From Bacillota bacterium (GTDB lineage: Bacteria; Bacillota; Clostridia; Lachnospirales; Lachnospiraceae): a stretch of 64,000 nucleotides of DNA. Made by a program: the position numbers and the translations under genes. The stretch spans positions 124,001 to 188,000 of the forward strand of contig JAEZOB010000009.1 of assembly GCA_023414355.1 (NCBI GenBank), given 5' to 3'. Under the pieces are notes generated by a model. That model saw nothing but the letters and a program-made list of their open reading frames with translations. It ran no database searches and had not been told where the DNA came from. Below, piece by piece: positions 16,500 to 23,627 of the stretch. Within the stretch, counting starts at the first letter, position 1. The number at the start of each line of letters is the position of its first letter.

Positions 16500-16719
16500 G
16501 CAATTTATGGTTAAGATGCTACAGGCGAAGCAGTTGGAATATGAAGCATTAAAGGAAATCATGCCGGAATGCATGGTAAAGAGAGTTAATAAACTCGGAG
16601 AAGCTTTATTGGAGGTTGCTATGGATTATTTTAAAGCAGCATATCAAAAAAACGAAGAAAAGAAGCCGGAAACCGGGGGAGAGGGTAAGTCCAGAGTCAA
16701 CAAGGTAACAATCGAATAG
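16492..16719 (+). CDS. Small helical protein encoded between the two ArsA-like ATPases
   Basis: 75 residues, unrecognised. Residues 1-50 are predicted by eye to form one or two amphipathic helices (MVKMLQAKQLEYEALKEIMP, then LGEALLEVAMDYFKAAYQ); the tail after about 53 is charged and probably disordered. It has two cysteine-poor halves and no signal peptide. Its ATG overlaps the end of the first ATPase gene by 8 bases with an excellent AGGAGG site inside that gene, which implies translational coupling and a fixed stoichiometry. The placement suggests an adaptor or substrate of the ATPase pair. Confidence 0.75.
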   Translation: MNKQFMVKMLQAKQLEYEALKEIMPECMVKRVNKLGEALLEVAMDYFKAAYQKNEEKKPETGGEGKSRVNKVTIE

Positions 16720-16721
16720 AG

Positions 16722-16768
16722 ATTCTTTCAGGTGTTGAGTATGCCGCCAAAAGGCGGCGGAATGGAGG
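16722..16768 (+). repeat. 3' module of the hairpin-RBS leader cassette (copy 3)
   Basis: TTCTTTCAGGTGTTGAGTAT, then GCCGCC-AAAA-GGCGGC (16743-16758), then GGAATGGAGG as the ribosome binding site of the second ATPase gene. The same module is found at 18956-18981 and 44106-44131. Confidence 0.85.
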
Positions 16769-16773
16769 TAACG

Positions 16774-17937
16774 ATGAGAATTATTTTATATACAGGAAAG
16801 GGCGGCGTCGGTAAGACCTGCGTAGCAGCAGCAACAGCCTGTAACCTTGCTGCGGAAGGAAAGAAGGTGCTTGTCATTAGCACCGATCAAGCTCATAGTC
16901 TCGGAGATGCGCTGGATTATAAATTAAAGGCTGACCCTATCGAGGTTGCCAAGAATCTATATGCGATGGAAGTGGATGCGATCTCAGAATGCGAGAGAGC
17001 ATGGGGGACTCTAAAGGACTTTTTAAAGCAGCTGATGGTCTCAAAGAACGGTGAAAGCCTGGAAGCGGAAGAACTTCTGGTGTTTCCCGGTTTTGAAGAG
17101 CTGACGGCATTGTTTAAGATTAAGGAAATTTACGATGAAGGTCAATACGATGTATTAATAGTTGACTGTGCACCGACAGGAGAGACCCTTTCACTACTGA
17201 AGTTTCCGGAAATGTTCGGCGAAATGATCGGCAAGATGCTTCCGATGAAACGAAAAGCGATGAAGGTTGCCGGGCCTGCGGTATCCAAGCTTCTCAAGGT
17301 ACCCATGCCCAAGGATACAGTCTTTGATGAAATAGAAAGACTTGTGGATAAGATGAACGGACTTCGTGAACTGATGTGGAATAAAGAGATTGTCAGCATC
17401 CGTATTGTCACGACACCCGAGAAAATCGTGATTAAAGAGGCGAAGCGCAATTTTTCTTATCTGCATCTTTTCAACTATAATGTAGATGCCATCATTGTAA
17501 ATAAAGTATATCCTAAGGAATCCTTGTCCGGTTATTTTGCACCTTGGATTAAAAATCAAGAGGATGCTCTGGTGGATATCAGGGAAAGCTTTGCAGGTGT
17601 ACCGATTTTTTATCTTGAACTGCAATGCCATGAGTTGAGGACTGTTGAACGTTTACAGCTTGTTTCTGAGAAGCTGTATGGGGAAAGAAATCCGGAGGAG
17701 GTCTTGTTCAGCAGTACTGTCTTTTCCACAGAGCGGGACGGCGAAAAGGAAATCTTTGCGATTGTCCTACCCTTCTTCGACTTAAAGGATATGGAGCTGA
17801 CACAAAAAGGGGATGAATTACTCCTGGTGATAAAGAATGAGAGAAGAAAGTTCCTCCTGCCAAATAAGCTTAAAAATAAAGAAATCAGTGGTGCAAAATA
17901 TGAAGATGGTGTATTAAAGCTTGCTTTTAATGCATAA
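16774..17937 (+). CDS. ArsA/GET3-like P-loop ATPase with C-terminal HSP20-like domain (second of pair)
   Basis: A 387-residue paralogue of the first ATPase, with GKGGVGKT at the extreme N-terminus, STDQAHSLGD switch I, an identical DCAPTGETLSLLKFPE segment, and a C-terminal beta-rich domain at about 315-385. Two such half-size ATPases in one operon recall the A1 and A2 halves of fused ArsA, so a heterodimer is plausible. The ATG at 16774 was chosen because GGAATGGAGG precedes it; upstream in-frame ATGs at 16732, 16741 and 16762 lie within the hairpin module. It is the last gene of the operon. Confidence 0.8.
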   Translation: MRIILYTGKGGVGKTCVAAATACNLAAEGKKVLVISTDQAHSLGDALDYKLKADPIEVAKNLYAMEVDAISECERAWGTLKDFLKQLMVSKNGESLEAEELLVFPGFEELTALFKIKEIYDEGQYDVLIVDCAPTGETLSLLKFPEMFGEMIGKMLPMKRKAMKVAGPAVSKLLKVPMPKDTVFDEIERLVDKMNGLRELMWNKEIVSIRIVTTPEKIVIKEAKRNFSYLHLFNYNVDAIIVNKVYPKESLSGYFAPWIKNQEDALVDIRESFAGVPIFYLELQCHELRTVERLQLVSEKLYGERNPEEVLFSSTVFSTERDGEKEIFAIVLPFFDLKDMELTQKGDELLLVIKNERRKFLLPNKLKNKEISGAKYEDGVLKLAFNA

Positions 17938-18264
17938 TCGGAAATAATCATTCGGAAATACCGATAGATACATCGGTATATACTGTTTGACAAGGCTATT
18001 GCAAAATGCTTTATATAGTAATGAGTAAGGATACAGTGCATGATGGGATGCCTGTATCCTTACTCTGTTTATCTAAGAGTATTTTGTGATAGCAACGTTG
18101 ATCAACGTGACGGGGAAACATATTATATACTCGTTATTGTGTAAATTATTTGGATATGTTATATTGCTACTTATAACCTGTTCGAAAGCAATGAATGGGA
18201 AATGAGTTTGTAAAAGTGCAGCATTACGTTATAGATACTACCGCATAGCGGAGGTATGGAGGGT
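17938..18264 (+). other. Gene-free interval after the twin ATPase operon
   Basis: It contains the inverted repeat TACCGAT-N6-ATCGGTA (17959-17978), a terminator-like hairpin (18023-18065), the perfect 14-bp palindrome ACGTTGATCAACGT (18095-18108) and, just before the GNAT gene, CCGC-ATA-GCGG followed by AGG. No coding sequence was recognised. Confidence 0.45.
18023..18065 (+). terminator. Terminator-like hairpin after the second arsA-like gene
   Basis: GAGTAAGGATACAG and CTGTATCCTTACTC form a perfect 14-bp stem around a 15-base loop, followed by TGTTTAT. Confidence 0.65.
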
Positions 18265-18753
18265 ATGATGGAAATAAGAAGGACGGAACCTGTGGATCTG
18301 GATGCGATCATGGAGATCTATGATCACGCAAGACAATATATGAGACTGAATGGCAATTTAAATCAATGGATTGATGGGTATCCCAGCAGAGAAATTATCG
18401 CGGAAGATATGAAAAAAGGTTATAGCCATGTATGCACTGCAGAGGGAGAAATTGTCGCTGTATTCAGCTTTATCCTTGGGATAGATCCGACCTATTTAAA
18501 AATATATGAGGGTAGCTGGCAAAATGATGAGCCATATGGTGTCATCCACAGAATTGCCTCAGCGAGCCATCAAAAGGGAGTGGCCTCCTACTGTATCGAC
18601 TGGTGCTATAAACAATGTGGTAATATTAGAATTGACACGCATGAGGATAATCACATTATGCAGAATTTACTGATTAAGAATGGATTTGTCAGGTGCGGGA
18701 AGATCTATCTGCTTAACGGAGCGCCCAGGGTGGCTTTTCAGAAATCTAAATAA
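18265..18753 (+). CDS. GNAT-family N-acetyltransferase
   Basis: A 162-residue protein with the GNAT fold: MEIRRTEPVDLDAIMEIYDHAR at the N-terminus, the central HRIASASHQKGVAS which matches the acetyl-CoA pyrophosphate loop (motif A, R/Q-x-x-G-x-G/A), and LLIKNGFVRCGKIYL at the C-terminus. The substrate is unknown. Three in-frame ATGs occur within 13 bases (18256, 18265, 18268); 18256 is too close to GGAGG, so 18265 was chosen. A short CCGC-ATA-GCGG hairpin sits at the ribosome binding site, reminiscent of the GC hairpins before other genes here. Confidence 0.8.
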   Translation: MMEIRRTEPVDLDAIMEIYDHARQYMRLNGNLNQWIDGYPSREIIAEDMKKGYSHVCTAEGEIVAVFSFILGIDPTYLKIYEGSWQNDEPYGVIHRIASASHQKGVASYCIDWCYKQCGNIRIDTHEDNHIMQNLLIKNGFVRCGKIYLLNGAPRVAFQKSK

Positions 18754-18821
18754 ACTTTAGGGAAAGAAAAAAGTACATTAGGTATCGACTAATAGAAAAA
18801 CTACACGCATGGGGAATGGAG

Positions 18822-18981
18822 TAAGGTGAAAGAAAAATCACTTACACAATGCGAATGGAATAATATTCGCACTAGAAAGAACTCCAAAATTGAAATCTAA
18901 CGAACGGGGAGTTCGTTATGGAATTTCATTTAAACTTCTTTCAGGTATTGTTTGTGCCGCCGTATGGCGGCGGAATGGAGA
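18822..18981 (+). repeat. Multi-hairpin leader cassette, copy 1 (upstream of the HAD gene)
   Basis: In order: a GTGA/TCAC hairpin, GCGAATG-GAATAA-TATTCGC (18851-18870), a longer fold whose tip is AACGAAC-GGGGA-GTTCGTT (18899-18917), and GCCGCC-GTAT-GGCGGC (18956-18971), then GGAATGGAG as ribosome binding site. About 135 bases align with the copy at 43970-44131, and several stems keep pairing by changing both sides. Confidence 0.88.
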
Positions 18982-18987
18982 GTTATT

Positions 18988-19596
18988 ATGATTAATACAG
19001 TTGTGTTGGATATCGGGAATGTCCTTGCACGCTTTCGCTGGGAGGATTATCTGGCAGATTGCGGGTATGAGGAGGAGATAAAAAGAAGGATTGGAAATGC
19101 AACGGTGCTTAGCAGCCGCTGGAAGGAATGGGATAGGGGGCAAGCAGAGGAGCAGGGGCTGATTGAGGCCTGTATTGCAGAGGAACCGGAGCTCAGGCAG
19201 GAGATATTAAAGCTCTTTTTTGATGACTATGAACAATTGGTTGAGGAATATGAGTATTCTGCAGACTTTATCAAACAACTGAAAAAGAGTGGATACCGGG
19301 TTTATCTGCTATCCAATTACAGCAGGATGCATTTTCATAGAGAGAAGGAACCCTATCGATTTGTCGAGCAGGTAGATGGTGGAGTGATTTCCTTTGAAGT
19401 AAAGCATATTAAGCCTGAACCGGAGATCTACCGGATTTTACTTGAAAAATATGAGATTCGTCCGGAGAATGCAGTATTTCTCGATGATCTTGAGGAAAAT
19501 CTGGCAGCAGCCAGGGCATTTGGTTTACATACGATACAGGTGAAGAATCACGAACAGTCTCTGGCTGAATTAAGAAAGCTTGGAGTTCGGATATAA
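18988..19596 (+). CDS. HAD-superfamily phosphatase (YihX/HAD-IA type)
   Basis: A 202-residue cytosolic hydrolase. VVLDIGNVLARFRW is motif I with the Asp nucleophile, and the Asn variant is typical of the YihX-like subgroup, which acts on sugar phosphates such as alpha-glucose 1-phosphate. LLSNYS is motif II, KHIKPEPEIY motif III (Lys), and VFLDDLEENL motif IV. The start at 18988 was selected because GGAATGGAG of the cassette lies just upstream; an earlier in-frame ATG at 18952 would translate the hairpin. The long structured leader suggests post-transcriptional control. Confidence 0.85.
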   Translation: MINTVVLDIGNVLARFRWEDYLADCGYEEEIKRRIGNATVLSSRWKEWDRGQAEEQGLIEACIAEEPELRQEILKLFFDDYEQLVEEYEYSADFIKQLKKSGYRVYLLSNYSRMHFHREKEPYRFVEQVDGGVISFEVKHIKPEPEIYRILLEKYEIRPENAVFLDDLEENLAAARAFGLHTIQVKNHEQSLAELRKLGVRI

Positions 19597-19660
19597 TGAA
19601 ACCTCATGGAGGATGTAGTAGGGAGAAAATCCTTTAGCAGGGCATTATAAGGAGTAGTCT

Positions 19661-19770
19661 GAAGGAGGAAAATCCTCCTTAGTATACACTTTGATAATTT
19701 TTTATGTTTTTGAAGGAGGGAAATCCTCCTTCATATACACTTTGATATTTTTTGTTTTTTTGAAGGAGGA
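19661..19770 (+). repeat. Tandem Shine-Dalgarno/anti-Shine-Dalgarno hairpin array before the HEAT-like gene
   Basis: Two consecutive units of 51 and 50 bases (19661-19711, 19712-19761) each begin with GAAGGAGG, a 3-4 base loop and TCCTCCTT, then TATACACTTTGATA and a T-rich stretch. A third GAAGGAGG (19762-19769) has no complement after it and is the actual ribosome binding site of the ATG at 19775. Confidence 0.9.
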
Positions 19771-19774
19771 TTGT

Positions 19775-20404
19775 ATGATTGAAAAGACAGCATTTTTTCT
19801 TGGAAGAAATGATGAAGAGCCGAATATTGCGCTGGCAGTAGAATTGTGTGAAACCAATCATACTGCCGGAATCGAAGAAATTGTACAGGGATTATCGGAT
19901 AAAAAGGAACAGCTGGCAAACGATTGCGTAAAAATACTATACGAGATCGGAGAAAGAAGACCGGAATTAATCGCAGATTATGTTGCAGATTTTCTTAAGC
20001 TCTTGAAATCACGGAATAACCGTCTGGTCTGGGGTGGAATGACAGCACTTGCAGAAATCGCCTTCTTAAGATCAAAAGAAATATTTGAGAACAGAAGCAT
20101 TGTTTACCAGGCATACGAGAATGGAAGTGTCATAACAAGAGATTACAGCATCAGTGTATTTGCATGTTTGGCGAAAGCAGACAGGCAGTATGAGGAAGAG
20201 ATGCTAGCAATCCTTATGAAGCATTTAAGGACCTGCAGACCCAAAGAAGTCGGACAGCATGCCGAAAGAGCATTGATCTGTGTGAATGAAAATAATTCTG
20301 CTGAGTTTGCTGAAGTACTGCGTTATAGAAGAAATCACTTAACAGAGGCTCAGAAGAAAAGAGTGGATAAATTGCTCAAAAAAATTGATACCAACAATTA
20401 TTAG
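19775..20404 (+). CDS. HEAT-repeat-like alpha-solenoid protein
   Basis: A 209-residue, soluble, wholly helical protein. The repeated pattern (IEEIVQGLSDKKEQLANDCV, YVADFLKLLKSRNNRLVWGG, MLAILMKHLRTCRPKEVGQH) suggests four or five HEAT-like units, which usually mediate protein or nucleic acid binding. No enzymatic motif was seen. The ATG at 19775 is set by GAAGGAGGA five bases upstream; an in-frame ATG at 19691 would translate the repeat array and is rejected. Translation may be influenced by the upstream decoy hairpins. A 27-bp terminator follows. Confidence 0.65.
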   Translation: MIEKTAFFLGRNDEEPNIALAVELCETNHTAGIEEIVQGLSDKKEQLANDCVKILYEIGERRPELIADYVADFLKLLKSRNNRLVWGGMTALAEIAFLRSKEIFENRSIVYQAYENGSVITRDYSISVFACLAKADRQYEEEMLAILMKHLRTCRPKEVGQHAERALICVNENNSAEFAEVLRYRRNHLTEAQKKRVDKLLKKIDTNNY

Positions 20405-20412
20405 AAATCACA

Positions 20413-20467
20413 AGATAGATAAAAGGAATGCCGACAGCTCAGCTGTCGGCATTCCTTTTATCTATCT
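20413..20467. terminator. Bidirectional terminator, 27-bp perfect stem
   Basis: 20413-20439 is exactly complementary to 20441-20467 with one central base. The ends are A- and T-rich, which suits termination of both the HEAT-like gene and the convergent dapA. Confidence 0.9.
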
Positions 20468-20499
20468 AACGTATCATTTTCTGTAACAGGAAACTGGAT

Positions 20500-21387
20500 T
20501 TAACTGGCTTTCTCCCGAGAGAGTCCGGGAATACAATGCTGCATCTTTTCCCTGAGCTCGTTGGAAATCGGTGTTAAAGGAAGTCTTACTTCTTCTGAGT
20601 CGATCATGCCGATTTCATGCAGGTAATACTTCAAAGGTGCAGGATTAGGCTCCTTAAACAGCAGCGGAATGATGTCATGAAGCTGCTTCCATACTGAAAG
20701 CGCACCTTGTGTATCATTGGCTTTGACCTTTTGATACACATCGACAAACTGTTCTGTGTAAAGATGAGCTGAAGCCATAATTCCTCCCTGAGCACCTAAA
20801 GTAAGAGAGAGATAGAACAGAATATCTTCGCCGGTCAGGATGGAAAAATCCTTTGGCGGATTCATCAGGAGAGCCATGCTTTGCTTGATATCTCCGCAGC
20901 AGTCCTTGACACCGACAATATTCTTCAGCTCTGCCATCCGATAAATAGTCTCGTTCTCAACATTGACACCGGTTCTGTAGGGAATGTTGTATACAACGAT
21001 ATCCAGAGGGGTCTCTTCGGCAATCGCCTTGAAATGGCTATAGATACCTTCCTGATTCGGTTTGTTATAATAGGGACACACGGATAGAATACCCTGAATA
21101 TCATAGTATTCTGCAATCTTTACCTTCTTGATAACCTGAGCTGTATAATTTCCGCCAATTCCTACATACACCGGTAATCGGCCTTTATTATACTCCATGG
21201 TTTTTTCAATCATTTCCTCAAATTCATAATCACTTAGGGTGGGAACCTCACCCGTTGTTCCTAACGGGATCAGACCGGAGATGCCTTTGTCAGAGTAATG
21301 CTCGATCAACCTCTTATAAGATTTGTAATCTATCTTGTTATTTTTAAATGGCGTAATAATTGGTAACCAGACACCTGTAAGCTGCAT
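20500..21387 (-). CDS. dapA: 4-hydroxy-tetrahydrodipicolinate synthase (DapA family)
   Basis: A 295-residue class I aldolase. GTTGEVPTLS holds the pyruvate-binding TTGE, VVYNIPYRTGVN the catalytic Tyr and Arg, and IVGVKDCCGD the Schiff-base Lys. These residues together favour true DapA (pyruvate plus aspartate semialdehyde in lysine and diaminopimelate synthesis) over sialate lyases, and the length fits. The gene is monocistronic and divergent from an AraC regulator, an arrangement also seen for DapA-like catabolic paralogues, so a side function cannot be excluded. GAGGAGG precedes the ATG. Confidence 0.85.
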   Translation of the reverse strand: MQLTGVWLPIITPFKNNKIDYKSYKRLIEHYSDKGISGLIPLGTTGEVPTLSDYEFEEMIEKTMEYNKGRLPVYVGIGGNYTAQVIKKVKIAEYYDIQGILSVCPYYNKPNQEGIYSHFKAIAEETPLDIVVYNIPYRTGVNVENETIYRMAELKNIVGVKDCCGDIKQSMALLMNPPKDFSILTGEDILFYLSLTLGAQGGIMASAHLYTEQFVDVYQKVKANDTQGALSVWKQLHDIIPLLFKEPNPAPLKYYLHEIGMIDSEEVRLPLTPISNELREKMQHCIPGLSREKAS

Positions 21388-21463
21388 TAGATAACCTCCT
21401 CATAATCAATACCTGCATAGCTTTCTGATTCTATTTTATAAAACATTATTTAAAAAAAATAGC

Positions 21464-21492
21464 TTGATAATGCTTTAGATATTGCATATAAT
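21464..21492 (+). promoter_or_regulatory. Predicted promoter of the AraC-family gene
   Basis: TTGATA, a 17-base spacer and a perfect TATAAT, about 45 bases before the start codon. Confidence 0.65.
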
Positions 21493-21537
21493 GCTATGTA
21501 AGTAAATAATCGGTAATCGAAAGGAAGTGAGTTGGCT

Positions 21538-22380
21538 ATGATCAATTTTGAAAAGGCAGGATATTTAGAGGATGACTTTAAGATGTTTCATCTGATTGAC
21601 AGGCAGCGCAAGGAATTCGGTTTTCATTATCATGATTTTAATAAAATTATCATTTTCATCAGTGGAAACATCAATTATACCATTGAAGGTAAGAACTATG
21701 TGCTCCAGCCATATGATATCGTACTCGTAAATGCCGGTGAAATTCACAGACCTTCTGTTCTGGATAATTCAACATATGAGAGAATTATCATTTATGTGTC
21801 ACCGCAGTTTTTAAATACTTATAAAGAAAAGGAATATGATTTGAATTACTGCTTTAACAGGGCTAAGGAAGAACATTCCAATGTATTGCGCATCCATTCC
21901 ATGGAGAAGAGTAAGCTATTCCAGGTATGTCAGGAGCTGGAGCATTCCTTTGCAGACCATGCCTTCGCACAGGAGCTGTATCAGAAGATTCTGTTTTTGG
22001 AATTTATGATTCAGCTGAACAGGACCGCAATTTCGAATCATATTAATTATCTGGATTCGGCAAAGGACAATACCAAGCTGCTTCAAATTATTGATTATAT
22101 CAATGCTCATTTATCAGATGAGCTTACGATTGAGCTTCTATCTTCAAGGTTTTATTTAAGCCGTTATTATCTGATGCATTTCTTTAAGGAGGAGACAGGC
22201 TATACCATCGGTAATTATATTACGGAAAAACGCCTGCTACTGGCGAAGAATCTGGTGCAGAACGGTAGTTCGCTGACAGAAGCCTGCTTTCAGAGCGGCT
22301 TCCGGAATTATTCGACCTTCTCCAGAGCGTTTAAGAAGATCTTCAAAACGATTCCGAAGAATGCTATGTTTCTTGATTAA
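21538..22380 (+). CDS. AraC-family transcriptional regulator with cupin sensor domain
   Basis: A 280-residue protein. The N-terminal cupin (about 15-130: FGFHYHDFNKIIIFISG, QPYDIVLVNAGEIHRP) carries metal or ligand-type histidines. The C-terminal 100 residues hold two helix-turn-helix units (LTIELLSSRFYLSRYYLMHF and SLTEACFQSGFRNYSTFSRA). Such regulators usually sense a sugar or related metabolite. It is divergent from dapA and followed by a VOC protein gene. The ATG at 21538 has AAAGGAAG upstream; the TTG at 21532 is less likely. Confidence 0.87.
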   Translation: MINFEKAGYLEDDFKMFHLIDRQRKEFGFHYHDFNKIIIFISGNINYTIEGKNYVLQPYDIVLVNAGEIHRPSVLDNSTYERIIIYVSPQFLNTYKEKEYDLNYCFNRAKEEHSNVLRIHSMEKSKLFQVCQELEHSFADHAFAQELYQKILFLEFMIQLNRTAISNHINYLDSAKDNTKLLQIIDYINAHLSDELTIELLSSRFYLSRYYLMHFFKEETGYTIGNYITEKRLLLAKNLVQNGSSLTEACFQSGFRNYSTFSRAFKKIFKTIPKNAMFLD

Positions 22381-22443
22381 GGCTATCATGATCCAAAGAA
22401 TTTTAAGTAAAGTATAATTTGTTGAGGACGAGGAGGAAATACT

Positions 22444-22791
22444 ATGTGTTTGGGTGAGGTTTGTCTTTGTACGAATGATGTATTGGCTCTAGCCGGCTTT
22501 TATAAAAAGCTTTTTGGTCAGGAGAATAACAATCAGGATGAGATTCATCAGATCATAATCGAAGAGGGAGTCACATTAACCATTTATAATGACGGAACCT
22601 ATAAGAATAACCAGAACGTGAATATTTGTCTGGCATTTACCGTCGACGATGTGGATCAGGAGTATGAAAAGTTGAAAGCCCTAGGGGTAACTGTATTAGA
22701 GCCGCCTACAACCAGGCCTTGGGGAGCACGAAATATGCATTTTACCGATCCGGACGGAAATCATATCTTTTTTCGCTGTATGGTTGAATAA
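22444..22791 (+). CDS. VOC-family (glyoxalase/bleomycin resistance-like) protein
   Basis: A 115-residue single-module protein with the paired beta-alpha-beta-beta-beta pattern. FTVDDVDQEYEKLKALGV followed by PWGARNMHFTDPDGNHIFF is the characteristic second half with the metal Glu/His region partly changed. Such proteins act as dioxygenases, glyoxalases, antibiotic-binding proteins or isomerases; which one cannot be told. GAGGAGG lies seven bases before the ATG. Confidence 0.8.
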   Translation: MCLGEVCLCTNDVLALAGFYKKLFGQENNNQDEIHQIIIEEGVTLTIYNDGTYKNNQNVNICLAFTVDDVDQEYEKLKALGVTVLEPPTTRPWGARNMHFTDPDGNHIFFRCMVE

Positions 22792-22902
22792 ATCGAACAT
22801 ACGTGCTACAATGTACCTTATTATTTGTGATGATTTTCCATTCTTGAAGGTAGCTCTGAAACAGGTTCTGGAATTCAATTTGATATAGGGGAGGAGTCAG
22901 GG

Positions 22903-23280
22903 ATGAAAAAAGAAATGGGATTTGCTTATTGTGGTCTGGCTTGCTGCATCTGCAGTGAAAATGAGAATTGTGAAGGCTGTGGGAATGAGGGCTGTAAGGA
23001 TAAAAAAGAATGCAAGAACTTTAATTGCTGCAGACAAAAGGGCTTGAAGGGGTGTTGGGAATGTGAGGAGTTCCCCTGTAGCGGTGGGATGCTGGATAAA
23101 TTGAGAATCAGGACCTTTGCAAAATTTATTCAGGAATTTGGAGAAGAAGAATTATTGCGGTGTCTGGAGAGAAATGAAAAAGCAGGTATGATGTACCATT
23201 ATGAAAATTCTTTAACAGGGGACTATGATATTCCCGATACAGAAGAAGGAATCAGACAACTTATTCAGAACGGACGATGA
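22903..23280 (+). CDS. DUF3795 cysteine-rich protein
   Basis: 125 residues. The N-terminal half is packed with cysteines (YCGLACCICSENENCEGCG, CNFNCC-like pairs, then GCWECEEFPC), the signature of DUF3795, a probable zinc- or iron-sulfur-binding family common in anaerobes. Its function is unknown. The stop codon overlaps an ATG of the next frame (ATGA), so the pair is probably translated together. GGGGAGGAG precedes the start. Confidence 0.78.
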   Translation: MKKEMGFAYCGLACCICSENENCEGCGNEGCKDKKECKNFNCCRQKGLKGCWECEEFPCSGGMLDKLRIRTFAKFIQEFGEEELLRCLERNEKAGMMYHYENSLTGDYDIPDTEEGIRQLIQNGR

Positions 23281-23297
23281 AAAGGGGGTTACCGGTT

Positions 23298-23549
23298 ATG
23301 GCAAGAGCGATTATTACATACAATGAGGTCATAGAGATTAATCATTTACTGGAGGAGAAGGAACTGCGCTTTAAGTTGCATCTCCATGATGCCTGTGGGA
23401 GCCAGAGCTTTACTGTGGAAGCGCTCGGCAACTGCGCCTGTGAAGGGAGATCTGAGGAGATGAAACGGGAGATTACACAATATTTTTCAAACAAAGGGAT
23501 TGCAATCAGATTCCTGGACAACGATCTGGAGTTTGTAATAAAGGAATAA
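23298..23549 (+). CDS. Small conserved protein with HDACGSQSF motif (RDAC-like)
   Basis: An 83-residue alpha/beta protein. LRFKLHLHDACGSQSFTVEA recalls a small clostridial family sometimes called RDAC; I am not certain of the name. Conserved His, Cys and Asp suggest a fold related to sulfur-relay or metal-binding proteins, but no function is known. The ATG at 23298 has GGGGG upstream; an in-frame ATG at 23277 overlaps the DUF3795 stop and would add seven residues. Confidence 0.6.
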   Translation: MARAIITYNEVIEINHLLEEKELRFKLHLHDACGSQSFTVEALGNCACEGRSEEMKREITQYFSNKGIAIRFLDNDLEFVIKE

Positions 23550-23627
23550 TTTTTTCCTGAAATACTTTTCTATCTATGTGGATCGTAGTAGAATACATTA
23601 TAATAACCTGGAAGGGGCAGGAAGCGT

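Noticed and set aside
16732..16773. Upstream ATGs as the start of the second ArsA-like gene
   Set aside because: The extra codons translate the GC hairpin and ribosome binding site; the ATG at 16774 puts the Walker A loop at the usual N-terminal position.
15309..17937. Arsenite resistance operon
   Set aside because: Two ArsA-like ATPases are present but no arsB/acr3, arsR, arsD or arsC is seen, and the proteins lack an obvious arsenite-binding Cys set.
18095..18108. Palindrome ACGTTGATCAACGT as an operator
   Set aside because: No promoter was found around it, and it is far from either neighbouring start; recorded only in the interval description.
19661..19770. Short tandem repeats considered as a CRISPR array
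   Set aside because: Only two full units, no unique spacers, no cas genes, and the repeats end at a ribosome binding site.
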